Source of the DNA: Isoetes taiwanensis
Lineage: Eukaryota > Streptophyta > Lycopodiopsida > Isoetales > Isoetaceae
NCBI GenBank assembly: GCA_021234155.1
Contig: JAJEKV010000003.1
Coordinates: 11,527,819 to 11,591,818, forward strand
Reading direction: 5' to 3'
DNA: 64,000 nt
Translations under genes and position numbers: made by a program
Notes under the pieces: generated by a model
Database searches by the model: none
Told to the model about the DNA's origin: nothing
The model's input: the letters and a program-made list of their open reading frames with translations, nothing else
Shown: positions 1-11,446 of the stretch, piece after piece
Position numbering within the stretch: position 1 is the stretch's first letter
Layout of the letters: every line of letters begins with the position of its first letter

Positions 1-1336
1 TTTGAAATCATCAATCAATTCTGGCTCACTTAACCTCCCAAGTTGAGGTAACTCCTTACCATGATAAGCCTTTAGGGATGAAACATTCACTGCATCATGC
101 ATTTTCCAACCTTGAGGCAATCTTAATTGATATGCATTCTCATTAACCACTTTAATAACTTGAAATGGTCCACGGAAACAGGGTGCCAACTTAAGATCCT
201 TCTTGCACGCATCTTTCTTGAAGTGGCCTTTATGGATCCTCATCGATACCCAATCTCCTTCCTTAAAAACTATTGGTTGCAGCAACTTGATTTATTTGCA
301 AAAGAAGCATGAACATCTCGAATACGAGCCTGAGGCAAGTCTATGAGATCCTTATGTTCAATAACTAGATCATCAGCAACTGTACATCCTCATACACTCA
401 AAAGAGTGGCTCCCGTACAGGCTGATCATAGACTGCCTAAAAAGGGATCATCTTTATGATAGACTGATAGGTGGTGTTGTACACATATTCAGCAATAGGC
501 AAATACTCTTCGCAATGACCTTGATGTTCATTGACAAACCCCTTTAAGATGGAGCAAATAACTTTATTTACCACCTCGAATTGTCCATCAGTTTCTAGAT
601 GAAAAGTAATGGAAAACCTTAATTCCATTCCCAATTGCATAAATAATGCCTTCTAGAATTTACTGGTAAACTTTGTATTATGATCGGATATAATAATCTT
701 AGAACATCCACGTAGCCTAAATATCTCTTTGATAAAGAGCGTAACCGCACTATAAGCTGTCAACTTATCCGAACAAGGAATAAAATGTGCATGCTTAGTT
801 AAACAATAAAAAAACTTCCAAATGACAGTATTCTTGCGAGAACTTCCGGGAAGACCAACAATGAAATCCATAGTGATTTGCTCCCACTTCGTTCCTGGAA
901 TAGATAAGGATAAAGGAACACTATGAGATTTCTTGTTCGCTTTCTTTATCCATTGGCAAGTGACACAATGACAAATATGAACCAAGATATCTCTCCGCAA
1001 TCCAGGCCAAATAAAGTATGGTTCGAGCTTTGCCAAAGTTGCCTCCATGCCACGATGACCCGTAGTAGGTGCATCATGGACCTCTCTAAGAATAAGTGAT
1101 CTAAATTTTTGTAGCAACAAATGTAGATCTGAAGCTAAACGAGCAAAATTCTGGACAAACTTCCTATAGTAGCTGCATAAGCCCAAAAAAGAACGCAATG
1201 CAGCAACCGAAGTAGGTATTGGCTAATCCACAATTGCTTGTACCTTACTGGGATTCACTTTAAGACCTTCAGCACGAAAATATGATCTGAATATTCAATT
1301 TTTTATTTAAAAAGGACACTTTTCTTAGGATTAAGA
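1..1336 (-). pseudogene. gypsy pol: RT thumb fused to integrase (zinc finger, core, C-terminus)
   Basis: On the minus strand, residues such as SFLGLCSYYRKFV mark the end of gypsy RT. They are followed at once by the integrase HHCC region (GHRGMEATLAKL, then CHCVTCQWIKKAN) and the core start (MDFIVGLP). A further frame at 437-640 covers the middle of the core (TDGQFEVVNK, YNTTYQS). Positions 1-300 carry the C-terminal region, with FKEGDWVSMRIHKGHF, LAPCFRGPFQV and VNVSSLKAYH. Frames change between these blocks and at least one in-frame stop is present. About 130 residues expected for RNase H are absent between RT and integrase. Confidence 0.85.
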
Positions 1337-1577
1337 GTAATAGACTCCTCCCTGTCCTACGGGACGGTCTTGAACTGTCCTATGCAATTGTACAGTGTGC
1401 CAGCATGCTTATTACTGCTAAGGTTTTTCCCTCGAAAACCCTTCGGGGCGGGGGTTTTTTAATCCTGTCAGTAATACGCTTGCTGCTCTCTTTTTGTTTG
1501 GGTCCCATAGGCCAATTGGTCTCCGTGGACGCTAAAAACCTATTCTATTCTATTCTATACTATTCTATTCTATTCTA
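1337..1577 (+). mobile_element. SINE-like insertion with (TATTC)n tail
   Basis: A segment of about 240 bp separates two parts of the gypsy RT that should be contiguous. The upstream part carries the FFDDILVFSKS box and LREVF (around 1580-1680). The downstream part begins near 1330. The plus-strand right end is a run of TATTC pentamers (about 1539-1577), which is typical of tails left by some non-LTR retrotransposition. There is no open reading frame. I did not find a clear A/B box or target-site duplication, so SINE identity is inference. The edges are approximate. Confidence 0.5.
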
Positions 1578-1980
1578 TTCTTAACCGAGGGAAAACCTCT
1601 CGCAAATGCAAGTAATGGTCTTCCTCGGACTTACTAAAAACTAATATGTCATCAAAGAAAATGACAACATAAGCACCATGCACATCTTCAAATATTCACC
1701 CCATTAGCCTCGCAAAAGAAGCTGGCAAAATTTGTAAGTCCAAATGGCATGACCAAAAACTCATAATGTCCAAAGGATGTCTGAAACGCAGTCTTGTGAA
1801 CCTCTTCAGGCACAACCTTAAGTTGCCAATACCCTGACTTAAGATCAAGACGGCTAAAAATCGTGGCGCCTTGGATTTGATCAAACAAATCATCTGCCCT
1901 TGGTATAGGAAACTTATTTTTTATGGTGATCTTATTCAAAGCACAATAATCTATATACATGCGCTAGGGATTATCTTTTT
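1578..1980 (-). pseudogene. gypsy reverse transcriptase palm fragment
   Basis: The minus-strand frame at 1688-1960 reads [51 protein letters not shown], the classic gypsy RT fingers and palm. The next residues, in another frame (about 1580-1690), include VVIFFDDILVFSKS, the catalytic xxDD box. The fragment starts beside a poly(T) run (about 1977-1995). That run marks one edge of a large insertion, because the preceding RT residues (SSSPFGAPALFVKK) lie at 5250-5330. Confidence 0.88.
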
Positions 1981-1995
1981 TTTTTTTTTTATTAT

Positions 1996-4900
1996 GAATA
2001 ATGTGGAATGCAGTTACACTTTCATACATGTACATGAACAGAGTAAAGCATGAAGATAGAGTGAGCTTCATAGGACTATATTATGCTCAACAACAAAAAA
2101 CGTGTGTCCTTTTAAAGATTATGGAATGTTCCTGGCATAATTGCTAAATGGTAAGGTTATAACATTTTTATGAAAATGCGACATATCTACATTGGCTGGA
2201 AATTCATACCATTGCAAATTCCATTGGAAAGAAGGTAAAGCATATTGGGCAACCATTTTCTATCTTAATAATTCCACAATTATGGGCATGTAGCAAATGT
2301 TTGATATTGTTTAAAGAAATGGAGTATGGGTGAAAACCCATGGTTGCATAATGGTGGTGTTGATCTAAAATGTCCTTTACATATGTATAGGGAAAGAAAA
2401 CTCGTGGAAAAGAGAAATAGGAAAAAAAGAAAAACATGGTCACGCTTTTTATAACCTAAAATTGATTTTTACAGAGCTTTGGATAGCTCAGCGGCCACCA
2501 TACAGCTGGCCTGCAACAGATTGGGCAACGCTTAGCCATTGATGGATGGTAAGATTTCGATTACGCAAGAACTAGGGTTTAGAAAAATAAAAGGTAAATA
2601 TGATCCTGCATTTCTTGAACCCTAACTAGGGTATTCCGGACTTGCTCTTGCGGAGTAGAATGCTGGAAGATAGATACATATAGAATATTATGGCATGTCT
2701 TGGATAGTAGAGCCACAAATGCATAGCAAGATGAGTGATCTTTTAGTTTTATAGAACTGCGGCTGCAATAGGCTGTGAAAATAGATGTAAATAAGATGGC
2801 TTTGAAGATGGCTTGGCTGCCTGCGTCTTGGGAGAAGGAGGTAAATACTTCAGGGAAAAATATGCCAATTCCATAAGGCTATCGTAGCAACAGAACTAAA
2901 GAGCTATGATAATTTAAATAAAGGGAAAGATGCAGGTGACATAACTGAATCTACTGTCATTTGCATGTGATAATCCAGGAGAATCATATAGAGATGCCAT
3001 CCGCTATTTCTTTGAGTAAACAAGGCATTGGGGATCTTCTGGCAAATTGCAGATCAACATGACCAAAGGCAATTATGTTGGAACAAAGGTCTTCTCCCAG
3101 GTTTGAACTCTATTTGTTAAATACTTTGTGTGAATATTTTTCTTTATATGATAATAAGGCATGACATTATGCGTCTTGGTCTATTTTCTTTTCAACTGGA
3201 TGTTACATTAGTCTAATGTTACGATAATGAGCCATGGGTTGTGCATTTGCGGCCTATATGTTTGCTGCAGTAGGATGTATTTGCTCCTTCTTCCAGCATG
3301 CCTTCATGATTGCACTGAATGAGCACCGAAAAGCCTGAGATCTTAAAAGGTTCTACAGCAGTAGTAATCGGGATAATTATAGCATAAGAATTCTGGTTTA
3401 GAAATGTTTAAGCACCCTGTACACAGGCTTACAAGGCTACCGTAAAGAAATGGATATATCATAGTAAAAATATGGATTAAACTTAGGACTGATGTTAATG
3501 GGATTAGCATGCACTTGTCCATATACCTAGTTTGTCTATAATGTGCAGATATGAGTAGACATAGATGGGTTTTAAACAGTTATGTTTACATTCTCCAGAT
3601 GGTAGAAAGCTTAATTTCTAAGTCTGCCATCTAATGCATGATATTTAAGAGTGGGACAGAGCAGCATACACGAGTTGTGGCCATGTTCCTACTAGATCTA
3701 TAATCTAATTAAAACTTATTAAGGGAACTGCAAGAAATTTCTGATATAAATGAAGCTGGAGGAGCATATGCAGTGTTAGACATTATCTTGAGTTTAGAAG
3801 CCTTAAATTCTAAGCTTTAGGGATCTGCATGGTAGATTTCAACAAGCTTCGGGATGGTGGAAAAAAGATGTTGGTCCTTTGAGTAGATAATTGCTAGGCT
3901 CCATTGGGTAATATTTGCTTTATTTCTGATTATTAACAGCTACATAAGGTGACCCTGAGTGCACGGCATTTTTTGCAAAAAAAGTGGAGCCAGTAGATGT
4001 ACATGAGAAATGGCAACATGCATATTAAACAGTTTATGTCCTTTTTGCATTTGGTTAGATCTGAGCATTTGGAGATATTTAAGCCCATTTATAATTGCTT
4101 GGGCATGTAGTTATGCATTTACAATTGAATAGCTATAAAAATTGGAGAAGTCTTCTTAGTGACTGCAGGTCTAGATGCTATAAGAAGTGTGGTCAGTAGA
4201 TTACCGTGGATTTTATTCATTTATGTAAGATATACATAAAGGCTGCTGCATGGTAGCTGGTCTACCGATGGAAGCAACAGAATTTTTGGCTGCTATCTAT
4301 TGCTCTTAAGCATTCCATACTGATTCTAAAGGGCTCTTAAAATGAGGGCAGTTTGGAAAAAAGGCTGCTGCATGAAAATTTGTTTTCTGACCTTTCTACT
4401 AGCAAAAATTTAGGACTAAAATAGACATCTCTTGCATGCCTTTTACCAGGAAAGAGGCCTCCAGACCACGTTGTGTATGCTTAAGTCTTTGTTTTTTAGC
4501 ATGCATGCTAATTTAATGGCTGCATGTGAGTTAAGTGTGTTGGCCAGAGTAAGGCAACAGGCTTTGGTGGATGAATAAACTTAACTATTATGTTTATGAT
4601 TACATGCAAGGTGAAGGGCGAAAAGCTCATGAAATCTAAAGCTTACCTGTTAGTGACTTAGGCTCTTACCCTTCTTAGGCTAACTGTCCTCTGGTTTCAC
4701 TGCAGGTAACGGGATTTCTTGCTCCTATGTGTGTTTTCCAATTATTTCAAACTGGAAAAGCTTACAAGACAAGATGACAAAGGATGGAAGATTAAGCTGA
4801 ACGTCATTGATTCAGCAACATGGTAGTTACCTCTAGGCCTTGAAAATTATTTATACATAATATGCTGGCTAAGGTCAGTACTTTCATATCAAATGATTCA

Positions 4901-5227
4901 GGTTTGAGAATTTGTATAATCTAAGTCTGCTGGATATTTTAATTCCAGTCTAGAAAAAGCAGTCTTTTAGACTTCAAAAAGTATTTTAACATTGGTAATA
5001 CAAATATTTATGGAGAACTTTTTGGATTCTGTTTATAAGCTCTAGTGAATGGGGAACTTCTTGTAGATTGTAGAATATGGTATTTGCTTTTGCCTTGATA
5101 AATGCTAACCATTTTAAGGCTTAAGTCAAATGTACACCTGTTTTGGCTTAAGGCTGCATATTGACCGGAAGTGGTCTTTGCAAAAGTCCATGAAAGGTAA
5201 AAGTCTGTTTTAACAGGTTTAAAAGGT
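1996..5227. mobile_element. About 3.2 kb non-coding insertion inside the gypsy RT, bordered by T-runs
   Basis: Both borders carry a run beginning TCTTTTTTTT (about 1975 and 5227). In the gypsy reading these runs correspond to the lysine codons of FVKKK, so the insertion probably duplicated an A-rich target. The interior is AT-rich and has no long reading frame. The best is 79 codons at 2204-2443, minus, with no family I recognise. No terminal repeats were evident. It could be a non-autonomous retroelement or captured spacer. Confidence 0.5.
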
Positions 5228-5570
5228 CTTTTTTTTTTTTTTTTTTTTTTTTTACAAACAAGGCAGGAGCACCAAAAGGTGAAGAACTATAGCGGATCAA
5301 TCTAGCTTGAAGTAACTGATCAAGTTGGTGCCGAATCTCAACTTGTTGGCCATGCATTCTTCGATAAGGAGCTTGATTAAGAGGTTCGTTCCTAAGAAGA
5401 AGATCAATCCTGTGGTCCTCCAGATATTGGAGTGGCAAAGTTTGTGGAATTTCATTTAAAAGGGCATTATCATGATATTCCAAAAAGACGATTTGACGCT
5501 CATTTAATGGGGATGCACTAGACTTAGGATGCAAAATCTCCAAATACACAAAACGTGTTTTCATTGCCAA
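5148..5570 (-). pseudogene. gypsy RT N-terminal fragment
   Basis: The minus frame reads EDHRIDLLLRNEPLNQAPYR, QQVEIRHQLDQLLQARLIR, SSSPFGAPALFVKK. This is the conserved start of Ty3/gypsy RT, where the template-binding segment precedes the DYRALNK motif. After FVKK the frame enters a poly-lysine tract encoded by the T-run and then non-homologous sequence, marking the insertion junction. The continuation of the domain is found at 1688-1960. Confidence 0.85.
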
Positions 5571-5597
5571 ACGCTTATACTGTACAACAGAAACTCT

Positions 5598-6047
5598 TCA
5601 AATTAGGGAAACAATATCATCCTTCACAAACTTGAAGGTCTTTTTACCCCCTTCCAAGGATAACATAATGATTCCCGCCTTCCAATCTATAAGAGGATTG
5701 ATAGCCTTATGCCACGGCATGCCTATAATAACATCCATATCTCCAAGGTCAGAAACCATGAAAGAACGTTTACAGACATATCCCCGCAATTGAAATTCAA
5801 CATCCTTGACCATGAATGAAGAAGGTGGAGGGGCAACATTCAAGAAAGCAGAAGACAATTCTACATCACTTGATAAAGGAATAGAAGTTAATTTTTGTTC
5901 CTTTACCAATCGAGCAGAAGTGAAATCAAGCTCGCTACCCGGATCGAATAGGATATGTACTTTTTGATCTTGAATAATAGTCCAAAATCGTAAAAGACTA
6001 CTATTCTCAACAGAATTTGTATCCAATTTCTCCCGAATAGTGGCCAC
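5598..6047 (-). pseudogene. gypsy retropepsin-like aspartic protease region
   Basis: The 149-codon minus frame contains HILFDPGSELDFTSARLV, matching the retropepsin active-site segment except that the usual D-S/T-G triad reads D-P-G. It also contains DMDVIIGMPWHKAINPLIDW, the flap-distal motif of gypsy proteases. The proline in place of Ser/Thr would be expected to abolish activity. It lies between the MITE-split gag and the RT start, as expected for this superfamily. Confidence 0.8.
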
Positions 6048-6124
6048 CTTTTTTCCTTTTCCATCTCGCTATTTTCTTACTTTTATCCTTTTTCTCAGTC
6101 CCAGACTTAAGCTAGGCGTAGGAC

Positions 6125-6665
6125 CAATGTTGTTAAAAAACCTGTTTTTTATTTTTATATAAAAATCCTCACATTTTTTAAAGGATTTTTATGATTTTGG
6201 TATGGCCGAAAAAATAAAATAAAAAAAATTGCACATTCTTTGCACTGCTTTATTGGATATATTTGCTATAGTTAAAATGCATATTTTTACTACAAGTTGC
6301 AAGACGTAGCATGCCAACAAGTAAATCAGAAATTTATGCTGCTACTAAAAACTATTAAGTTCAAGTACAAAGATATCATAGTTGTTTTGCCATGCAACTC
6401 TTAGAAAGTTCAGAAAAACATTATTATAAAGATTAAGAAATATAAGAATCTCATATACAAGGATAAATAAATTCAAAAATATTATATATTTGAATAAACA
6501 AAATCACAGTCTAAGGATTTTTAAAGATTTTTAAGGATTTTAAAGATTTTTAATGTATTTTATATGAAATACGTTTTTAAAGATTTTTTTCAAAAACTTT
6601 AAAAATCTTCAAAAAAATCTTAAAAAACGTTTTTTAAAGGTACGGATTTTGACGTAACAACATTG
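6125..6665. mobile_element. hAT-like MITE inserted in gypsy gag
   Basis: The 541 bp segment has 11 bp perfect terminal inverted repeats, CAATGTTGTTA at the left and TAACAACATTG at the right. It is flanked by an 8 bp target-site duplication with one mismatch (CGTAGGAC at 6117-6124, CATAGGAC at 6666-6673). Eight-base duplications are typical of the hAT superfamily. The interior is AT-rich, with many AAGGATTTTTA-like units, and non-coding. It interrupts the gypsy gag just after the zinc knuckle. Confidence 0.75.
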
Positions 6666-7505
6666 CATAGGACATTCATAAAACTTATAGTCGGTTGAAT
6701 AACAAACAAAACACTTATTCTCCCGCATTAGCCGCTTCTTATATGCTTGATAAGATTCCTTTGGTTCTTTGGCCCCAACAGGTTCATTATATGCAATGTC
6801 TGCGTGCGAGCATTTGAATGGCCCAGATCCTGGAGCAGACCCCATTGGTTTCTCCAGAAAGCCACTCGCCTCCTTCATAGATAACTTGAGGCCACATTGA
6901 GCATCAATCGCTTCCGTGGGGGGCAGCCCTTCCTCTTCTACTTTCTCTATCATTTTACAGAGCTCGCCAAAAGACAGATTGGCAACTTGAAGATCGAGCT
7001 TCACCCGTATCCAATGATGAACCCTACCCATGAGTTTTTCAGACTTCTCAGTATCATTTTTACTAAGCTGGAGTCCTTTCTTTAAAACTTGGATGAAGGG
7101 CTCGAACAGTTTCCACGTTTTGTTGGGTCAATTTATTTCACACAACGATAAGATCTCGCTCCTAAATATCGACTGGCTGGTTTTTCTGGATATCCAGCCA
7201 CCAGTCCTTTGCAACACCATCTAGATGACACTCAGTAAAATATAACTAAGTGTCTTCGTCATCCTTAGTTTTGGCAAAATATGGATCCAAATTCTGTAAC
7301 CATGCAAAAAGCTCATATGCATGACTAGTAGCGGCGGAATACACTTTGAATTCGATTTTGACATTGCCACCCATTTTGATGCCACTACCTGGATGTCCAG
7401 CAGCTGCTAATTTTGCTCCCATGAGCGAATTATCATTCTCCAACTCAAAAAGTTTCTCCTTGATTCCTCGTCTTCAAAGTTAACATTGGCAGAAGAACCG
7501 GCCAT
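6666..7505 (-). pseudogene. gypsy gag with degenerate zinc knuckle
   Basis: A minus-strand ATG at 7505, 9 bases downstream of a tRNA-Met primer-binding site, opens a frame that shifts once near 7470. It then continues as GAKLAAAGHPGSGIKMGGNV, YELFAWLQNLDPYF (7246-7443). Further on, 6609-7031 carries capsid-like sequence and CFVCYSTDYKFYECP. The latter is a CCHC knuckle with its histidine position occupied by another residue. The gene is truncated at 6666 by the MITE. Several frameshifts make it a pseudogene. Confidence 0.75.
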
Positions 7506-7513
7506 TGAAACTT

Positions 7514-7785
7514 GTTGCTCTGATACCACTAAAAGGGACTCTTGACGTATCATGCTATATCACCTCCCAACCACGAGCTCTCTGCCAAAACATCGTTGCC
7601 CTGGAGCTCTCCCCCGAGCAACTATATAGAATGCATGCCCCTTTGGTCCTCCTTTGGACCAGCCCCTCTTTTGGATCAAAGGCCCAAAGGCTCGTGGCCC
7701 AAAGGCTCATGGCCCAAAAAGGTCCACCCTTTTGATGCATTGGTTATCACTAAAGGTGCTAGTGCGTAACATTTGGTATCAGAGC
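7514..7785. repeat. LTR-like segment flanked by two outward-facing tRNA-Met primer-binding sites
   Basis: TGGTATCAGAGC, the plant initiator-Met primer-binding site, occurs on the minus strand at 7517-7528 next to the gypsy gag. It occurs again on the plus strand at 7774-7785, two bases after a CGTAACA end. The 245 bp between them should therefore be LTR sequence of one or both elements. It includes repeated GGCCCAAAGGCTC/ATGG units (about 7676-7722). Which element owns it, and whether two LTRs have merged, cannot be decided here. Confidence 0.55.
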
Positions 7786-7791
7786 CAAGGT

Positions 7792-8818
7792 TCAATTCCT
7801 CGTGGCAACATTGGTGTGTTCCACATCCTTCCACATCCTTGAGGGCAAGCATCTCGAGGAAGGGAAGGAATTGATATGGTCTGTAGAGTATGGGATTTAA
7901 CAGCTTATATGCTTCAATAATCCAATAAAAGGGCCCTTTGGCCAGAGCTTCAGAGATTCCTTTGCAACAGCGGCCACAGCTTCATTTGTAGTAGCGGTGA
8001 GCGAAGATTATATTCCATTTTGTGCCCATGTTTGTACTTTGAAGAAGTCTTGAGTTCCTATCTTGAGCCTTGAAGAAGTAGAGGCAGAGAAAACAGCATA
8101 TCAGGCTGCTTCTGGGATGGATCCGTCTGTTTCTAGGGTAGAGCAACAAGCAGCATATCACGAGGGAATGCAGACGGTAAGGCATTTGCAAGCTATCTCC
8201 ATTTGCTGAAATCCATGGCTTTTGGGCAATGGGGCTCAAATCCAAGCTTTTGGGCATGAAACAAGAATGGAGATGCAAGCAGAAACTCGAAAGAAATCGT
8301 GCTATATCCTAAGAATTAAGAAAAGAACCATCCATGCTTGCAAAATCCCTCTCTGCTTGCAAGAATCAGTGTAGGAACTCTCCTGCCTGCAAAAATCAAT
8401 GTCAGAAAATAAGGCCGGAATTTCCGCACCACATCGGCTTACGTTTGGTAGCCGGCCGGATTGAGGGGTTCCGGCGTTAGCCGCGAGCGGCACTGCCGCC
8501 TGCCAGTTTACTAGCCGAAAACCCCAAAAGCAGATCGGATCCCTATCGATATAAATGTGTTCGACGTGTGGTTCAGCACCATTAGTCCTGGAGTGGGCAT
8601 ATGGCATTAAGCTAGAGGTGGAAATGAGTAGATAGAATCAGCTAGATAGGTATTAAAGATGCACATAGGGCACGAATAGTGCATTTCAATGGCTAAGATA
8701 AGCCTATATCAATTTTCTCAAGATGCTAGCATAATTCTCTTCATGGGCTATCCATAAGTATCAATCAAGACTTCAAAATTAACACTTTGGCCGTTCTCTC
8801 TCTCCCTTTTTTTTTTTT
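7792..8818 (+). repeat. 1 kb direct repeat, copy A
   Basis: Starting at TCAATTCCTCGTGGCAAC and ending in a T-run after GCCGTTCTCTCTCTCC, this segment recurs almost unchanged at 11447-12484. I saw only scattered substitutions and one or two indels, which I estimate by eye at well above 95 percent identity. No TG...CA ends are present, so it is not a simple LTR. There is no convincing coding sequence; the 101-codon minus frame is preserved in both copies only because the copies are so similar. Copy A directly follows the plus-strand primer-binding site. Confidence 0.8.
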
Positions 8819-9335
8819 TAATTATTAACCATGTATCACATTAGATGACAAAGTTATCTAATTGAAATAGTAAGTAAATATAGCATGAATTGGTAGGATA
8901 TTTCTACCCCATGAAGCTTTCCAAATAAGGGAAATATATGGTTTAACACTTACACATTGGTCTAAATACCCCATGGTTTTTCTTGAAAGAAAAATGTAGT
9001 AATTATAGTCACGACCATTGAGAACCGGAGTCCAGTTGGGCCGAAATAAAGGGATTCACACAAACAGCAGCCAAAAGGGATTTCGGCAGCTAGGGAATGC
9101 GACTGGTGGCAGCCATACTAGGCATCACACACCAAAAACTGACAGTACATCAGCATTGGCATTCACGGCATTCATGCCTCACGTTAGAAGGTAAGAAAAA
9201 TCTGTCTGAAAAGATCTGGAGTTAACTCTAAAGGTAATACACTAATCTATACACTACTCTCTAGCTTTAGAAAGGATCTCCCGCACATGCCATGGCAGGA
9301 TAAAGATCTACTGAAAACCTTAGATAAAATACTTA

Positions 9336-11443
9336 ATGCTTCTATATTATGGAGGGAGAATTCGACTCAGATGGCCGTCTAGCTCTGAGGAAGAGTATTT
9401 GAATGAAAAAGTGCTGGAAGATGAATTCTCAGAGTGCAACCCTTCTGATAGCACCGAAACATTCAGCAAGATGGGGGATCAGAGAAAAGACTCTAACCTT
9501 AAGAGGGATGCCAGCGTTACCAGAGGAGCTGTGGCAAACAAAAAAGGAAATCCTGGTGGAAGAGCTACTTATAACAATAGCTCAGGATATCATGATAAAG
9601 GCGAAGCCAGCTTCCCTGAGACACAAATTCCTGATGAATATACTTCAGATCAAGACGAATTCCAGGTACAAATATCTTAATATGCTGAAAAAACAGTGCT
9701 AAGAATGTGACATTTCTAAATATTAGAGCAAGCTTAACAGGTTTGATTTCCTATTGTATACAAGATTAGCATGCATTTGATTTATTTTCTTAAAAAAAAG
9801 GATCTACTATTGTATACTAACAGGGCAGAAGGATACAAGGGCTGATCGGCTATAAACCGAGAGGCTCCATTGTACCTTTTGGCCTTTCATTCATTACCAA
9901 GCCTATTGCTAATGATTTGATGTGGCTGCAGGTACCGGACCTCTCCTACCCTTGTGTTTTTTCTTGCTTTTTGTTGGTTGAACGTGGTAGATCCGGACTT
10001 GGACTTGAGCAAAAAATTCGGAAGAAAAACAAGCAAAGGTTGCTCCTGATTTTTAATACTGTATCAGATTTCTCCCCCAAGTTTAAAACAGGTTTTTTGT
10101 ACTTAGATTGGGCATGGATAAATGATGTTATATCAGATGCAAAGGTAAAGCCAATCTTATTTCCAAATTTTACTTTGCGGATTTTGTAAGCATCTAGGGA
10201 TGCATAAAGCTGGATGCTTAATGGAACATGCCATTTTTACATTAACAAGCACCAAATTTCTTATAAAAGCTTATGATCTTTTAAGAAAAAGCTGCATGTG
10301 TAGTTCCATAATTTTCAAGTAATAAATATTCAGTTCATGTCTTATATCTATAAAGAGCAAATGTTTATGCTGTCCTAAAGAGGCAAGAAGAAAATCTTGG
10401 TCTGCTTTACCATTGAAAGCTGAAATAAGTTTTGATGCATTGATTATTAGCAACACTTGTGAACGAAAATGTTTCTGTCTGTTTAGTCGTTTTAAGGAGC
10501 CCCTTGATTTCAATATTCAGACCATCACAAAGTATCAGAATACATTTCATACATGGGCTGTACTTTTGGCAGGCTTGACATATAAAAAGGCTAATGTCAT
10601 GCAAAATACATAAGAAGACATCTGTGAAACGAAAAAAGAAGAGGCATTTGCTTATGGGAGGTTGGCCTGATACAGGTTTTACAGTCCTGGTGCAGGGATG
10701 GAATAGGAAAGGAAAATATTGTTTGAGTTCTATTGTTTGTTGTAAAGACTTCAAGCTTTTTGGGCTCATAAGTAATGTCTAAAGGCATCTATGTGGTCAT
10801 GTCTGTTAAGTATTCCATGTATATCAGTCTAAGAAAATGTCATAATGATCAATGCTAAGGGACTTTAAGTACCAGGGATTCACGTTGAAAACGGAATAGG
10901 GATTGATAATACATTCCTTGGGATTGACCGAGGTTTGATGTTAGATCTAGGATACTAGGTCTGGCTGGATTTTTTTAGACACTTCAATTCCTTGGTACAA
11001 CCAGGGATGCTTGAATCCCTTAGCTTTGATCATGTATGTGAAAAAAGTTAACATTTAAACATAGGAACTAATATTCTGACTTATATTACAAGAAGAAAAC
11101 AAATACAAGGTGGAATTCGAGTTTGTCCCACCTACATGGAACAAGGAGCTAACTGCTCTGGGTTATGCAACCAGCAAAATGGAATGCCCAAACAAAGCGG
11201 TGCAGACTATTCTCAGCTGCATCAAAAATATGGATGCGCATGAACTTATCCATGAAAAAGAGGCACTCAGGAAGTCTGGTGAGTTCTCAGCTGTCTCGCA
11301 TATGGGATGTAGTGAATGGATCAAAATACTACCTGCCCTTAACAAGGCTACCAGCAGTGATATTGGTAGCATAGTCAACTGCATATATGAGGACCTACCC
11401 GGAAAAATTTACCAGTGGACCACGGAAGAAGACAATTTAGAGC
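9336..11443 (+). pseudogene. Truncated three-exon gene of an unrecognised family
   Basis: Three plausible exons join in phase 0. They are 9336-9665 (acidic, low complexity, donor GTACAA), 9824-10144 (acceptor ACAG, donor GTAAAG; contains RGSIVPFGLSFITKP) and 11110-11443 (acceptor ACAAG; contains FVPPTWNKELTALGY, AVQTILSCIK, SEWIKILPALNK). The third exon resembles the minus-strand frames at 34202-34793 position by position. The reading is cut at 11443 by the second 1 kb repeat, so the 3' part of the gene is missing. The first exon start is uncertain and a true ATG may lie elsewhere. I do not recognise the family. Confidence 0.55.
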
Positions 11444-11446
11444 TCA

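Larger units (their letters stand above)
1..7528 (-). mobile_element. Ty3/gypsy LTR retrotransposon, decayed, with nested insertions
   Basis: Read on the minus strand, the order is a tRNA-Met type primer-binding site (7514-7528), gag, aspartic protease, reverse transcriptase, then integrase running off the left edge of the window. This gag-PR-RT-IN order is the Ty3/gypsy arrangement. The coding region is broken by frameshifts, a MITE at 6125-6665, an insertion of about 3.2 kb at 1996-5227 and a SINE-like insertion near 1337-1577. The RNase H domain seems to be missing: the end of the RT thumb runs directly into the integrase zinc-binding region within one frame (653-1198). The copy is certainly non-functional. 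The 3' LTR lies outside the window. Confidence 0.88.

Noticed and set aside
7654-7842. Small overlapping plus-strand frames near 7.5-7.8 kb as genes
   Set aside because: They lie in LTR-like sequence with GGCCCAAAGGCTC repeats and overlap in all frames on both strands.
8302-8607. The 101-codon minus frame present at both 8302-8607 and 11955-12260 as a conserved gene
   Set aside because: It is duplicated only because the whole 1 kb repeat is. Its composition and lack of context do not support coding.
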